In this document: one piece after another, positions 1 through 7,243 of the stretch | Layout: every line of letters begins with the position of its first letter | Position numbering within the stretch: position 1 is the first letter of the stretch | Assembly (NCBI GenBank): GCA_963530895.1 | Contig: CAUSFO010000035.1 | Coordinates: 1 to 16,455 of the forward strand | DNA: 16,455 nt | Direction: 5' to 3' | Source of the DNA: JABCPE02 sp963530895 | Lineage (GTDB): Bacteria; Bacteroidota; Bacteroidia; Flavobacteriales; Weeksellaceae | Position numbers and translations under genes: made by a program | The notes under the pieces: model-generated | Seen by the model: the letters and a program-made list of their open reading frames with translations, nothing else | What the model was told of the DNA's origin: nothing | Database searches by the model: none

Positions 1-88
1 AATTGCTTTTATTTTATTCGAGTTTATAGACATTTTTTATCAAAACTTTAAAAAGTATAAGAAATAAAACAGTTTTTTCATAGAAAAC

Positions 89-116
89 ACCTTCCTCCAA
101 AATTTTGGAGGAAGGT
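89..116. terminator. Bidirectional intrinsic terminator, 28-bp perfect palindrome
   Basis: Two 14-base arms (ACCTTCCTCCAAAA and its exact reverse complement) are directly abutted, and A/T runs flank them on both sides: TATTTTA on the + strand and a T-rich run on the - strand. The element lies 38 bases past the stop codon of the leftward beta-barrel gene, so it should end that transcript. It could also serve a rightward gene outside the window. Bases 1-88 hold no ORF that I can support. Confidence 0.8.
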
Positions 117-154
117 ATTTTAGTTTAGAAATTTTTAAAAAAACAAATTTATAA

Positions 155-853
155 TTAGAAATGGTAGGAGAGCCCTAATTGGAGATTTCCTGTACGGAAT
201 TTAGCTCTATCCTTTTTGCCATTATGATCTTCTTTTTCATTGTAAGGAGAAGTTATTCCCATGCTGTATCTCAGATTAACACTAAATTTCTCTGTGATGA
301 AATATCCTCCTCCAAAATTCCATCCAAAGAAAGCGCCTTTGGTATACTCCTTAAAACTTTTTTTGTCTGGAATATTGTTGCGTCCAGCTTTATCGGTGTT
401 GACCTGCTCTGATTTTATAGTAATATTCACCTCTGGACCTGTTTCTATATACACCTGAGGAATAAATTTAAATTGAAATGTAACAGGAATATTAATGTGG
501 CTGAGAGTCCAGTATCCCTTTACATTAGTATCTTCTTTATAGTTTATTTTTGTTCCAAAATGCTGATAGAGAGCGTCTAATTGGACAGCTATTTGCTCAC
601 TAATAGAATAGTTTACGAAAAGTCCGCCATAGAATCCTATCTTGCTTTTCAGATTTCGATAAGTTTCGTCTTTAACTGATATTTTGTTGAGTCCTCCACC
701 AGCTTTGATACCGAAAGTGAACGGCTGATTTTTAGAATAGCTTTTTTGTGGGCTGCTTACTCTATTAGATTTGTTACTAGCTACTGCTTTTTTCTTTTGT
801 GCTGCTGCCCATCCCATAGATAGACATAAAACAGCGATAATTATTTTTTTCAT
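155..853 (-). CDS. Outer membrane beta-barrel (porin family/PorT-like) protein
   Basis: This encodes a predicted outer-membrane protein of about 232 residues. It begins with a clear signal peptide (MKKIIIAVLCLSMGWAAAQ), followed by a lysine/serine-rich linker of about 25 residues. From FTFGIKAGGGLNK onward it shows the alternating hydrophobic and aromatic pattern of an eight-strand-type barrel, with strands such as GFYGGLFVNYSI and AFFGWNFGGGYF, and it ends in the typical C-terminal phenylalanine (LQLGLSYHF). The pattern fits the 'outer membrane protein beta-barrel domain' family common in Bacteroidota; the ligand or role cannot be told. The ATG at 853 is chosen because it places the signal peptide at the N-terminus. 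An in-frame TTG at 907 would add 18 residues that do not look like part of a leader. The gene is transcribed alone, away from the two-component operon, with a good promoter match about 110 bases upstream. Confidence 0.85.
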   Translation of the reverse strand: MKKIIIAVLCLSMGWAAAQKKKAVASNKSNRVSSPQKSYSKNQPFTFGIKAGGGLNKISVKDETYRNLKSKIGFYGGLFVNYSISEQIAVQLDALYQHFGTKINYKEDTNVKGYWTLSHINIPVTFQFKFIPQVYIETGPEVNITIKSEQVNTDKAGRNNIPDKKSFKEYTKGAFFGWNFGGGYFITEKFSVNLRYSMGITSPYNEKEDHNGKKDRAKFRTGNLQLGLSYHF

Positions 854-884
854 ATGGTAAAAATTAAAAGTTGTCTTTTTAAAA

Positions 885-923
885 ACAGGCAATTTTATAC
901 AGAACAATATAAAGATTGCCTGT
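885..923 (-). other. Hairpin in the predicted 5' leader of the beta-barrel gene
   Basis: ACAGGCAAT (885-893) and its exact reverse complement ATTGCCTGT (915-923) form a 9-bp stem with a 21-base loop. A second small stem, AATCAC/GTGATT, sits at 925-940. If transcription starts near 955 (predicted from the promoter at 962-992), both lie in the untranslated leader of about 100 bases. They could affect mRNA stability or translation. No known riboswitch class is recognised. Confidence 0.35.
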
Positions 924-961
924 AAATCACATTAGTGATTTTGAAAATGATTTTAGCAATT

Positions 962-992
962 CAAAGGTATTGTGAATAAACTAGTTACACAA
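962..992 (-). promoter_or_regulatory. Flavobacterial sigma-A promoter for the beta-barrel gene
   Basis: Read on the - strand, a TTG (-33 element, plus positions 990-992) is followed after 20 bases by TACCTTTG (plus positions 962-969). The latter matches the Bacteroidota -7 consensus TAnnTTTG exactly, and the spacing is in the usual range. Predicted transcription starts near 955, giving a leader of about 100 bases. The -33 element touches the candidate operator site at 991-1002. Confidence 0.55.
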
Positions 993-1043
993 TCCCCAAA
1001 AAGCGTGTATTTTTATAAAATTTTATCCCCGTTTTTAGGGATT
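991..1043. promoter_or_regulatory. Inverted pair of AATCCC(C/T)AAAAA sites between divergent genes
   Basis: AATCCCCAAAAA reads on the + strand at 991-1002, and AATCCCTAAAAA reads on the - strand at 1032-1043. The two 12-mers differ at one base, are inverted, and their centres are 41 bp apart, close to four helical turns. The right-hand copy can also fold locally (ATCCC 1025-1029 with GGGAT 1038-1042) in front of a T-rich run. The position between a two-component operon and a divergent membrane-protein gene suggests an operator for the neighbouring regulator. This is inference from position and symmetry only. Confidence 0.35.
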
Positions 1044-1049
1044 TTGTTT

Positions 1050-1078
1050 TTTGAATAATGCTTGGAGTAATAATTTTA
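1050..1078 (+). promoter_or_regulatory. Weak candidate promoter of the two-component operon
   Basis: TTTG at 1050-1053 is followed after 17 bases by TAATTTTA at 1071-1078, one mismatch from TAnnTTTG. A start near 1085 would give a leader of about 20 bases before the kinase ATG. The region is AT-rich, so a chance match is possible. Confidence 0.25.
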
Positions 1079-1107
1079 CTAATTTTACAATCATATAGTT
1101 TAAATAA

Positions 1108-3012
1108 ATGATACGGAGTAAGTGTATATTTTTCATCTTTTTTTCAATCATTGTTTTTTCGCAGAATAGTTCTTCTGAAAAATACATTGACAGCCTAAAC
1201 AGTGAATATCTGAATGCAAAAAATTCAAAGAAAAAAGTTCGTATCTTGATGGAAATTTCTGATTACTGGTCATATAGAGATACAGCAGTAGCTTTTTCAA
1301 AACTTAGAGAAGCAGAACAGTTGATAGGAGGAGATAATTTCCTAAAGGGACTTCATGCCTTCTATAAAGCGGGAATTTATTATGATAAAAACATTAGTAA
1401 AAGCCAAGAACTCTACATGAAAGCTGAAAATTTCTTGAAAACATTTTTCTCCGAAGAGGCTTTTTACTACAGAGCGAAACTGTGGCATAATTACGGAGCA
1501 TTGGAACAGATGAAGGGAAACAATATGGAGTTTCTGGACATTACGCTGAAAAAATGTATTCCTCTTGCTGAAAAGTCAAAGAATAAGGAACTTTTGGCGG
1601 GATATTATGTAGATATGGGGATGATTTTTAATAATTCAAAAGAATATGATAAATCAATAGACTATATAAAAAAAGCAGTTGATATTTTAGAAAAAAACTC
1701 AAAAAGAGGCGAGGGAATAGTTTGGGCATATCTAAATCTTGCAACGGTATATTTGGAAATAGGAGAATTAGCTTTAGTAGAGGACAATATTTTAAAAGCC
1801 GAAAAAACATTAGAACAACTACCTCATTCTCAGTATAATGTGTTTCTTTATCAGCTGAAATCCAAATATTATAATAGAATAGGTAAACAGAGTAAAGCTT
1901 TGAATGCTATTCAAAAAGGGATAGACCTAGCAAAGGAAATGAATTTGGATTATGATTTTTTATCCCTGAGTTACGAGAAGTATAATTATTTAAAAAACTC
2001 TTCTCAATATTTAGAGGCGCAGAAAATACTCTCTGAACTTTTGGATAAGAAAATGGGAAGTAAAAAAAACAGGCTTATACTTCTTAATGAAATGGCTGAG
2101 TTACAGAAGATAATGGGCAATTATAAAGATGCTTATAGTTATCTGGAGCAGTTTAAATTTTTAAGTGATACCATACAGACTGAAAATGAAAAAATACAAA
2201 TTTTGGATTTGGAAGCTCAGTATAAAAATAAAGAACAGCAGAAAGAAATACAGCATTTAGAGGAAAGAAGCAAACAAGAACGAATAATCTTTTGGATTAG
2301 TTTGTCTTTATTTATAAGTGTAGGAGTATTAATGAGTTATGCGCTTTATGAAAGAAAAAGGAAAAACAAACATAAACTTGTTAGTTTAGAACAGGAAAGA
2401 AAAATAGACATTAACAAAGCTCTTATCTACGGGGAAAATAAAGAACGAGAGCGAATAGCTAAGGAACTGCATGATGGCATAGGGGGAAGAATGACAGGAA
2501 TAAAGATAAACTTAGAAAATATGATGGAGAGTGAGGGATATTATATGCTTGAAAAACCTATTGCTCAATTGGATAAATGTATAACAGAACTTAGAAATAC
2601 TCTTAGAAATCTAACTTCTGAAACACTTCATAAGTTTGGTTTGGAAGAAGCATTACGGGATTTTTGCCAAAATATACAGACAGATTATTTAAAAATATCC
2701 TGTTATACTAAAAATCTTAATCAAATAAAAGAAAAACATCAGCTGCATATCTATCGTATTGTTCAAGAGGGAATAAATAATGCCATAAAGCACTCTGGAG
2801 CAACACAAATTCTGGTACAGTGTACTTTTGAAGAAAATTTGTTACTCATAGATATAGAAGACAATGGAAAAGGCTTTGATGTGCAGAATATACAGAGAAA
2901 TTTAGGATTACATAATATAGAACGACGCGTAAATGCCCTTGATGGTACTCTTAAGATAGAATCTTCCTTGGGTAAAGGTACTGTGATGAGTATAGAAGCT
3001 AAAATAGAATAA
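1108..3012 (+). CDS. TPR-containing sensor histidine kinase (NarL-type, HisKA_3)
   Basis: A membrane histidine kinase of 634 residues. The N-terminus is a signal peptide (MIRSKCIFFIFFSIIVFSQ), so the helical TPR-like repeats spanning roughly residues 30-350 should lie in the periplasm. A coiled-coil stretch (about 355-391) leads into one transmembrane helix (about 393-414) and then the cytoplasmic kinase core. The dimerisation/phosphoacceptor motif RIAKELHDGIGG places the phosphorylated histidine at 455. The HATPase domain shows the N box (QEGINNAIKHSG, Asn558), the G1 box (DIEDNGKGFD, Asp585) and a final GLHNIERRV...GKGT segment. This is the HisKA_3 class that pairs with LuxR/NarL-type regulators, and such a regulator starts 13 bases after its stop. 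The signal sensed is unknown; TPR sensor domains suggest protein or peptide binding. The ATG at 1108 puts the leader at the N-terminus. Confidence 0.92.
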   Translation: MIRSKCIFFIFFSIIVFSQNSSSEKYIDSLNSEYLNAKNSKKKVRILMEISDYWSYRDTAVAFSKLREAEQLIGGDNFLKGLHAFYKAGIYYDKNISKSQELYMKAENFLKTFFSEEAFYYRAKLWHNYGALEQMKGNNMEFLDITLKKCIPLAEKSKNKELLAGYYVDMGMIFNNSKEYDKSIDYIKKAVDILEKNSKRGEGIVWAYLNLATVYLEIGELALVEDNILKAEKTLEQLPHSQYNVFLYQLKSKYYNRIGKQSKALNAIQKGIDLAKEMNLDYDFLSLSYEKYNYLKNSSQYLEAQKILSELLDKKMGSKKNRLILLNEMAELQKIMGNYKDAYSYLEQFKFLSDTIQTENEKIQILDLEAQYKNKEQQKEIQHLEERSKQERIIFWISLSLFISVGVLMSYALYERKRKNKHKLVSLEQERKIDINKALIYGENKERERIAKELHDGIGGRMTGIKINLENMMESEGYYMLEKPIAQLDKCITELRNTLRNLTSETLHKFGLEEALRDFCQNIQTDYLKISCYTKNLNQIKEKHQLHIYRIVQEGINNAIKHSGATQILVQCTFEENLLLIDIEDNGKGFDVQNIQRNLGLHNIERRVNALDGTLKIESSLGKGTVMSIEAKIE

Positions 3013-3025
3013 AAAAACTTAAAAG

Positions 3026-3652
3026 ATGATAAAGATAATAATTTGTGATGATCATCCTTTGATAACAGAAGGCTTGAAGAGCTTTATAGAAAATAGAGAT
3101 GAAATGCAAATAGTAGCTACAGCTACTTCTGCAGCTGAATTATGGCAAGTATTGGAAGAAAATGAAACTGATGTTCTTATACTAGATATTAGTCTTCCAG
3201 ACGGGAATGGGGTGGATATTTGTGCAGAAGTGAAAAAAATATATCCGCATATTAAAGTAATAGCTCTTAGTAATCATGATGAAAGAAGCTTCATTGTCAG
3301 GATGTTGGGGAATAAAGCGTCAGGTTATCTTATTAAAAGTACTTCCATTGGAGAATTGGAAAAAGCAATAAAAGAGGTCTATAGGGGAGGAATATATTTT
3401 GGAGAAGATGCTCAAAAGGTATTAGTATCCATGGCGGAAGTCATGCAGGTAGAGGTGCCGCCCATTACAAAGAGAGAAAAAGAAGTTTTAGAGTATATAT
3501 CACAAGGGTTGTCTTCTCCTCAGATAGCGGAAAAAATGTTTATAAGTTCACAAACTGTAGATAGCCACAGAAAAAATCTAATGGCTAAATTTGGGGTGAA
3601 TAAAACTATCAGCCTTGTTCAAAAGGCAAAAGACCTTAATTTTTTAAGTTAA
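3026..3652 (+). CDS. LuxR/NarL-family response regulator
   Basis: A two-domain transcription factor of 208 residues. The receiver domain (1-120) has the acidic pair Asp8/Asp9, phosphoacceptor Asp54 (LILDISLPDGNG), Ser82 and Lys104 (SGYLIKS), so all conserved switch residues are present. The C-terminal domain (about 145-205) is a LuxR-type helix-turn-helix with the signature TKREKEVLEYISQGLSSPQIA and the recognition-helix region SSQTVDSHRKNLM. It follows the kinase gene by 13 bases and is surely its cognate partner, phosphorylated from His455 of the kinase. Possible targets are its own promoter and the divergent beta-barrel gene, given the inverted sites between them. Confidence 0.93.
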   Translation: MIKIIICDDHPLITEGLKSFIENRDEMQIVATATSAAELWQVLEENETDVLILDISLPDGNGVDICAEVKKIYPHIKVIALSNHDERSFIVRMLGNKASGYLIKSTSIGELEKAIKEVYRGGIYFGEDAQKVLVSMAEVMQVEVPPITKREKEVLEYISQGLSSPQIAEKMFISSQTVDSHRKNLMAKFGVNKTISLVQKAKDLNFLS

Positions 3653-3685
3653 AAAAGAATAAATTCAAAAAGGATGATTACAAAA

Positions 3686-3717
3686 TTTGGTTGTATTTGA
3701 TTTATTTCTTACCTTTA
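3686..3717 (+). promoter_or_regulatory. Candidate sigma-A promoter upstream of transketolase
   Basis: TTTG (3686-3689), a 20-base spacer and TACCTTTA (3710-3717, one mismatch from TAnnTTTG) form a plausible flavobacterial promoter just after the response regulator stop. It would give a leader of about 160 bases containing the hairpin at 3818-3849. The 233-base gap 3653-3885 holds no gene that I can support. Confidence 0.3.
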
Positions 3718-3775
3718 CCCAAGTAATTTTTAATTAAAAAATGAGTTTTTTGTACCCAATAAAAAGAGATGGTCT

Positions 3776-3791
3776 TGGCAAGCATGTTGTG
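3776..3791 (+). promoter_or_regulatory. Sigma-54-like -24/-12 element upstream of transketolase
   Basis: TGGCAA (3776-3781), five bases, then TTGTG (3787-3791) resembles the sigma-54 consensus TGGCAC-N5-TTGCA, with the invariant GG in place but GT instead of GC at -12. Transcription from it would start near 3803, about 80 bases before the transketolase ATG. It is an imperfect match and could be chance. Confidence 0.22.
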
Positions 3792-3817
3792 GAGTTGTTT
3801 TTTGGGCTGAAATAATA

Positions 3818-3849
3818 AGAGAGATAAGGATAATTGTCTCTCTATTTTT
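3818..3849 (+). terminator. Weak terminator or attenuator hairpin before transketolase
   Basis: AGAGAGA (3818-3824) pairs with TCTCTCT (3837-3843) around a 12-base loop, and T-rich ATTTTT follows directly. The stem is short and mixed in G+C. It could end the two-component transcript. If transketolase transcription starts upstream at 3710 or 3790, it would instead act in the leader. Confidence 0.35.
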
Positions 3850-3885
3850 ATGTAAAAAAAATAAATAGAAACCAATTTAAAATAT

Positions 3886-5871
3886 ATGAATTCTTGTAAA
3901 ATCATTGCGAACACTATTAGAGGACTCTCTGTGGATGGTGTGGCAGCGGCGAACTCTGGACACCCTGGGATGCCGCTTGGGATGGCAGATGTGTGTGCTG
4001 TTCTCTGGTCTGAACATATGAATTTTAACCCGAAAAACCCTAAATGGCTTAACCGAGACAGATTTATCCTATCAGCAGGGCATGGTAGTATGCTTATTTA
4101 CAGTTTGTTGCACCTTTATGGATATGATTTGTCTATGGATGATTTGAAGGCATTTAGACAATGGGGCAGTAAAACTCCTGGGCACCCAGAAAACTTCGTA
4201 ACGGATGGGGTGGAAACCACTACAGGACCGCTAGGACAGGGTGTTGCCAATGCAGTAGGTTTTGCTCTGGCAGAGGCTTCTTTGGCAGCAAGATATAATA
4301 GAGAAGGCAGTGAGATTATAGACCATTATACTTATGTGGTGGCAGGTGATGGCTGTCTGCAAGAGGGAATTTCCCACGAGGCATGTTCTTTTGCTGGGCA
4401 TAATAAATTAGGAAAACTGATTATGCTTTATGACAGCAATAATATCACCATAGATGGGCCTACACATATTTCTTTCACGGAAGATACCAGAAAGAGATTT
4501 GAGGCGTATGGATGGCAGGTTCTTGAGATTGATGGGCATGATTATGACCAAATCAATGCAGGTATAGCAGAAGCAAAAAAAGAAAAATCTAAGCCGTCTA
4601 TCATTATTTGTAAAACCATTATCGGTTTTGGTTCGCCGAATAGAGCAGGAACTTCCAAAGCTCATGGAGAGCCTTTCCCAGCGGAAGAAATCGAGCTGAT
4701 GAAAGAAAAGTTAGGTCTTCCAAAAGACAAATCTTTCTTTGTTCCAAATGAAATTTCTGATTTAAGAGCTAAAACTCAAGAAAAAGGTGAAAACCTTGAA
4801 AACAAATGGAATGAACTTTGGGAAAATTATAAAAATAAAAACCAAGAAGCTGCTAAAGAATTAGAAAACAGCATAAAAGGAGAAATTTCCAAAGAAGCTC
4901 TTGATATTCCTCAGTTCGGTTCTGAGAAAGCAATCGCGACTCGTTCTGCTTCGGGAACGGTTCTAAGTCATATAGCGAAATATATTCCTCAGCTGATGGG
5001 TGGTTCAGCGGATTTGACGCCGTCTAATAACACTCTTCCAGCAGGAGAGGAGTCTTTCTCTCCAGAAAACCCGAAAGGAAGATACATCAGATACGGAGTG
5101 CGTGAGCATGGTATGGCAGCGATTATGAACGGAATGGCTCTTCATGGAGGAGTTTTGCCTTATTCAGGGACATTCTTCGTATTCTCGGATTATATGAGAC
5201 CTGCGATGCGTATGTCGGCTCTTATGGAGCAGCAGGTGGTGTATGTGCTGACTCATGATTCTATCGGATTAGGAGAGGATGGGCCTACGCACCAGCCAGA
5301 AGCGCATCTTTGGGCTTATAGAATGATTCCAAATATGACTGTAATTCGTCCTATGGATGCGAATGAAACTGCAGAAGCTTGGAAATCAGCATTAAAGAAT
5401 AAAAAAGGACCTACTTGTTTAGTTCTTACAAGACAAAATCTTCCTGTTTATGATAGAGCAGGACTTGGATGGGCTAAATCTGAAGAAGCTCAGAAAGGAG
5501 GCTATGTTCTTTGCGAAGACAAAGATTTTGAGGCGATTATCATCGCTACAGGTTCAGAAGTGGAATTGGCTGTAGAAGCAAAAGCTAAACTTAATGAACA
5601 AGGCGTAAAAGTAAGAATAGTTTCTATGCCGAGTACCAACATCTTTGATGAGCAGCCACAAGAATACAAAGAATCTGTCTTGCCTAAAAACATTCTGAAA
5701 AGAGTAGCGGTAGAGGCAGGTGTTACTTTGGGCTGGTATAAATATGTAGGCTTAGAAGGGCGAGTGATAGGCTTGGATAGATTCGGAGCTTCAGCGCCAT
5801 ATAAAACACTTTATAAAGAATTTGGAATTACAACTGATGCTATCGTAGAGGCTGTAAATTCATTAAAATAG
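3886..5871 (+). CDS. tkt: Transketolase
   Basis: This ThDP-dependent cytosolic enzyme moves two-carbon ketol units between sugar phosphates (xylulose-5-P with ribose-5-P or erythrose-4-P) in the non-oxidative pentose phosphate pathway. At 661 residues it has the usual length. The N-terminal ThDP domain carries His26 (NSGHPGMP), His66 (SAGHGSM) and the cofactor motif beginning GDG at 154-156 (VAGDGCLQEGISHEA) through DSNNITIDG. The pyrimidine-binding domain contains RYGVREHGMA with the catalytic Glu407 and later GLGEDGPTHQPEAHL. The C-terminal domain ends in GLDRFGASAPYKTLYKEFG, a typical transketolase end. The aldolase gene begins 26 bases after the stop, so the two are probably co-transcribed. 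The ATG at 3886 is the natural start. Confidence 0.97.
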   Translation: MNSCKIIANTIRGLSVDGVAAANSGHPGMPLGMADVCAVLWSEHMNFNPKNPKWLNRDRFILSAGHGSMLIYSLLHLYGYDLSMDDLKAFRQWGSKTPGHPENFVTDGVETTTGPLGQGVANAVGFALAEASLAARYNREGSEIIDHYTYVVAGDGCLQEGISHEACSFAGHNKLGKLIMLYDSNNITIDGPTHISFTEDTRKRFEAYGWQVLEIDGHDYDQINAGIAEAKKEKSKPSIIICKTIIGFGSPNRAGTSKAHGEPFPAEEIELMKEKLGLPKDKSFFVPNEISDLRAKTQEKGENLENKWNELWENYKNKNQEAAKELENSIKGEISKEALDIPQFGSEKAIATRSASGTVLSHIAKYIPQLMGGSADLTPSNNTLPAGEESFSPENPKGRYIRYGVREHGMAAIMNGMALHGGVLPYSGTFFVFSDYMRPAMRMSALMEQQVVYVLTHDSIGLGEDGPTHQPEAHLWAYRMIPNMTVIRPMDANETAEAWKSALKNKKGPTCLVLTRQNLPVYDRAGLGWAKSEEAQKGGYVLCEDKDFEAIIIATGSEVELAVEAKAKLNEQGVKVRIVSMPSTNIFDEQPQEYKESVLPKNILKRVAVEAGVTLGWYKYVGLEGRVIGLDRFGASAPYKTLYKEFGITTDAIVEAVNSLK

Positions 5872-5897
5872 AAAAATAACCAATAAAAATAAAAGAA

Positions 5898-6848
5898 ATG
5901 ATAGTTACTACCGATCAATTATTCAAGGCTGCATACGGGAAATTTGCAGTAGGAGCGTATAATATTAACAACATGGAGCAGGCTTTAGGGCTTTTCGAAG
6001 GACATGCTAAAGCTCAGGCGCCGTTCATCGTTCAGTTATCAAAAGGAGCGAGAAACTACGCTAATCCTAAAATGATAGAAGGCATCATCCGTGCTGCTGA
6101 AGAAATTTATCCAGATCTTATTTTCGCGGTGCATCTAGACCACGGAGATGAGCAGACATGCTATGACTGTATAGATTCAGGATTTTATAGCTCAGTGATG
6201 ATTGATGCATCTCACGAGTCTTTTGAGAAAAATGTAGAAATCACAAAAAGAGTAGTGGAAAGAGCTCACGCTAAGGGAATCAGCGTAGAGTCTGAATTAG
6301 GAATGCTAGGAGGTGTGGAAGAAGATATCCAAGTTGATGAAAAACACGCGATGCTTACAGACCCACTAGAAGCTAAGAAATTTGTAGAACTTACAGGGTG
6401 TGATTCTTTGGCGGTTGCTATCGGAACCAGCCACGGAGCTTATAAGTTTTCAGGAAAGCAAGGGCTTCACTTTGACAGAATCGAAGAAATCCAAAGACAA
6501 CTTCCAGGTTTTCCTTTAGTAATGCACGGTTCTAGTTCTGTTCCAAGAGCTGAAGTAGAAAGAATCAATGCTGCTGGAGGTGCTATGGATCCTTCTGCAC
6601 AAGGTGTGAATGCTGATGAATTCGCAAGAGCAGTGAAATTAGGTGTGACAAAAGTAAATATCGATACTGATGGTAGATTGGTTTGGACTAGAGTTCACAG
6701 AGAATTCTTCAAAGAAAAACCAGAGCAGTTCGATTTCAGAGCTCCAGGAAAAGTGTTCGTGAAAGAATATGCTGATTTTATCGTAGATAAATCTAATAAA
6801 CTATTGTCTGCTAATCAGTTAGAATATGTAAGACAAAGCTTGAAATAA
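5898..6848 (+). CDS. fba: Class II fructose-bisphosphate aldolase
   Basis: A zinc-dependent aldolase that reversibly joins dihydroxyacetone phosphate with glyceraldehyde-3-P to give fructose-1,6-bisphosphate. Class II enzymes can often also make sedoheptulose-1,7-bisphosphate from erythrose-4-P. Visible active-site features are Asp81 and zinc ligand His82 in HLDHG, Glu133 in VESELG, His179 in GTSHGAYKF, His210 in MHGSSSVP and the phosphate-binding region KVNIDTDGRL. HLDHG is the style of the shorter IIB-type enzymes, and 316 residues lies between the common IIB (about 285) and IIA (about 355) lengths. It lies 26 bases behind transketolase. Its stop codon overlaps the next start as TAATG, so it is translationally linked to the SMR exporter. 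Confidence 0.95.
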   Translation: MIVTTDQLFKAAYGKFAVGAYNINNMEQALGLFEGHAKAQAPFIVQLSKGARNYANPKMIEGIIRAAEEIYPDLIFAVHLDHGDEQTCYDCIDSGFYSSVMIDASHESFEKNVEITKRVVERAHAKGISVESELGMLGGVEEDIQVDEKHAMLTDPLEAKKFVELTGCDSLAVAIGTSHGAYKFSGKQGLHFDRIEEIQRQLPGFPLVMHGSSSVPRAEVERINAAGGAMDPSAQGVNADEFARAVKLGVTKVNIDTDGRLVWTRVHREFFKEKPEQFDFRAPGKVFVKEYADFIVDKSNKLLSANQLEYVRQSLK

Positions 6849-7168
6849 TGGCTTGGGTGTATTTGATTTTAGCAGGACTTTTCGAAATCGGTTGGCCCAT
6901 CGGTCTAAAAATGGCAGGAAATGAAAACTTCCGCTGGCAGGGAATGACCATAGCTGTGGTATGTATGGGAGTGAGTAGTGCTCTGCTTTGGGTGGCACAA
7001 AAAACAATTCCTATGGGTACAGCCTATGGCGTTTGGACTGGTATAGGAGCAGTGGGAGCGTTCGTGGTGGGAGTAGTGTTTTATAATGATGCTCTTACAT
7101 TTATGCGAACACTCGGTATATTGCTCATCATAAGCGGAGTTATCGTGCTAAAATTAGCTTCATCCTAA
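6848..7168 (+). CDS. SMR family exporter, SugE/Gdx type
   Basis: A 106-residue inner-membrane protein with four hydrophobic helices, the standard size of small multidrug resistance transporters, which work as antiparallel dimers. Glu13 in AGLFEIGW is the conserved substrate- and proton-binding glutamate. The segment PMGTAYGVWTGIGAVGA is the SugE/Gdx-type signature. Gdx members export guanidinium in exchange for protons, while relatives export quaternary ammonium compounds; which one applies here cannot be told from sequence alone. The ATG overlaps the aldolase TAA by one base, so expression is tied to the sugar-phosphate operon. An intrinsic terminator follows 11 bases after the stop. I see no guanidine riboswitch in front of it, which is expected given the overlap. 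Confidence 0.9.
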   Translation: MAWVYLILAGLFEIGWPIGLKMAGNENFRWQGMTIAVVCMGVSSALLWVAQKTIPMGTAYGVWTGIGAVGAFVVGVVFYNDALTFMRTLGILLIISGVIVLKLASS

Positions 7169-7179
7169 GAAAATAATAA

Positions 7180-7216
7180 ATCTGGCTGTAAACTTTTTTG
7201 CAGCCAGATATTTTTT
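7180..7216 (+). terminator. Rho-independent terminator after the SMR gene
   Basis: ATCTGGCTG (7180-7188) pairs perfectly with CAGCCAGAT (7201-7209) around a 12-base loop, followed by A and six T (7211-7216). This should end the tkt-fba-SMR transcript, splitting the sugar-phosphate cluster into two transcription units unless read-through occurs. Confidence 0.85.
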
Positions 7217-7225
7217 GTATTTTTA
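7197..7225 (+). promoter_or_regulatory. Possible glpX-rpe promoter overlapping the terminator
   Basis: TTTG at 7197-7200 (in the terminator loop) is followed after 17 bases by TATTTTTA at 7218-7225, one mismatch from TAnnTTTG. This would start transcription about 12 bases before the glpX ATG. Only 27 bases separate the terminator T-run from glpX, so a separate promoter would have to overlap the terminator, as this one does. It is speculative because the area is T-rich. Confidence 0.22.
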
Positions 7226-7243
7226 ACACCAAAACTAATAACA

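Noticed and set aside
854..907. Upstream TTG start for the beta-barrel gene at 907
   Set aside because: It adds 18 residues before a perfect signal peptide that starts with ATG at 853.
3702..3914. 70-codon leftward ORF over the gap before transketolase
   Set aside because: Low-complexity, Phe/Leu/Lys-rich translation with no recognisable domain or leader. It overlaps the transketolase start and lies over regulatory-looking sequence.
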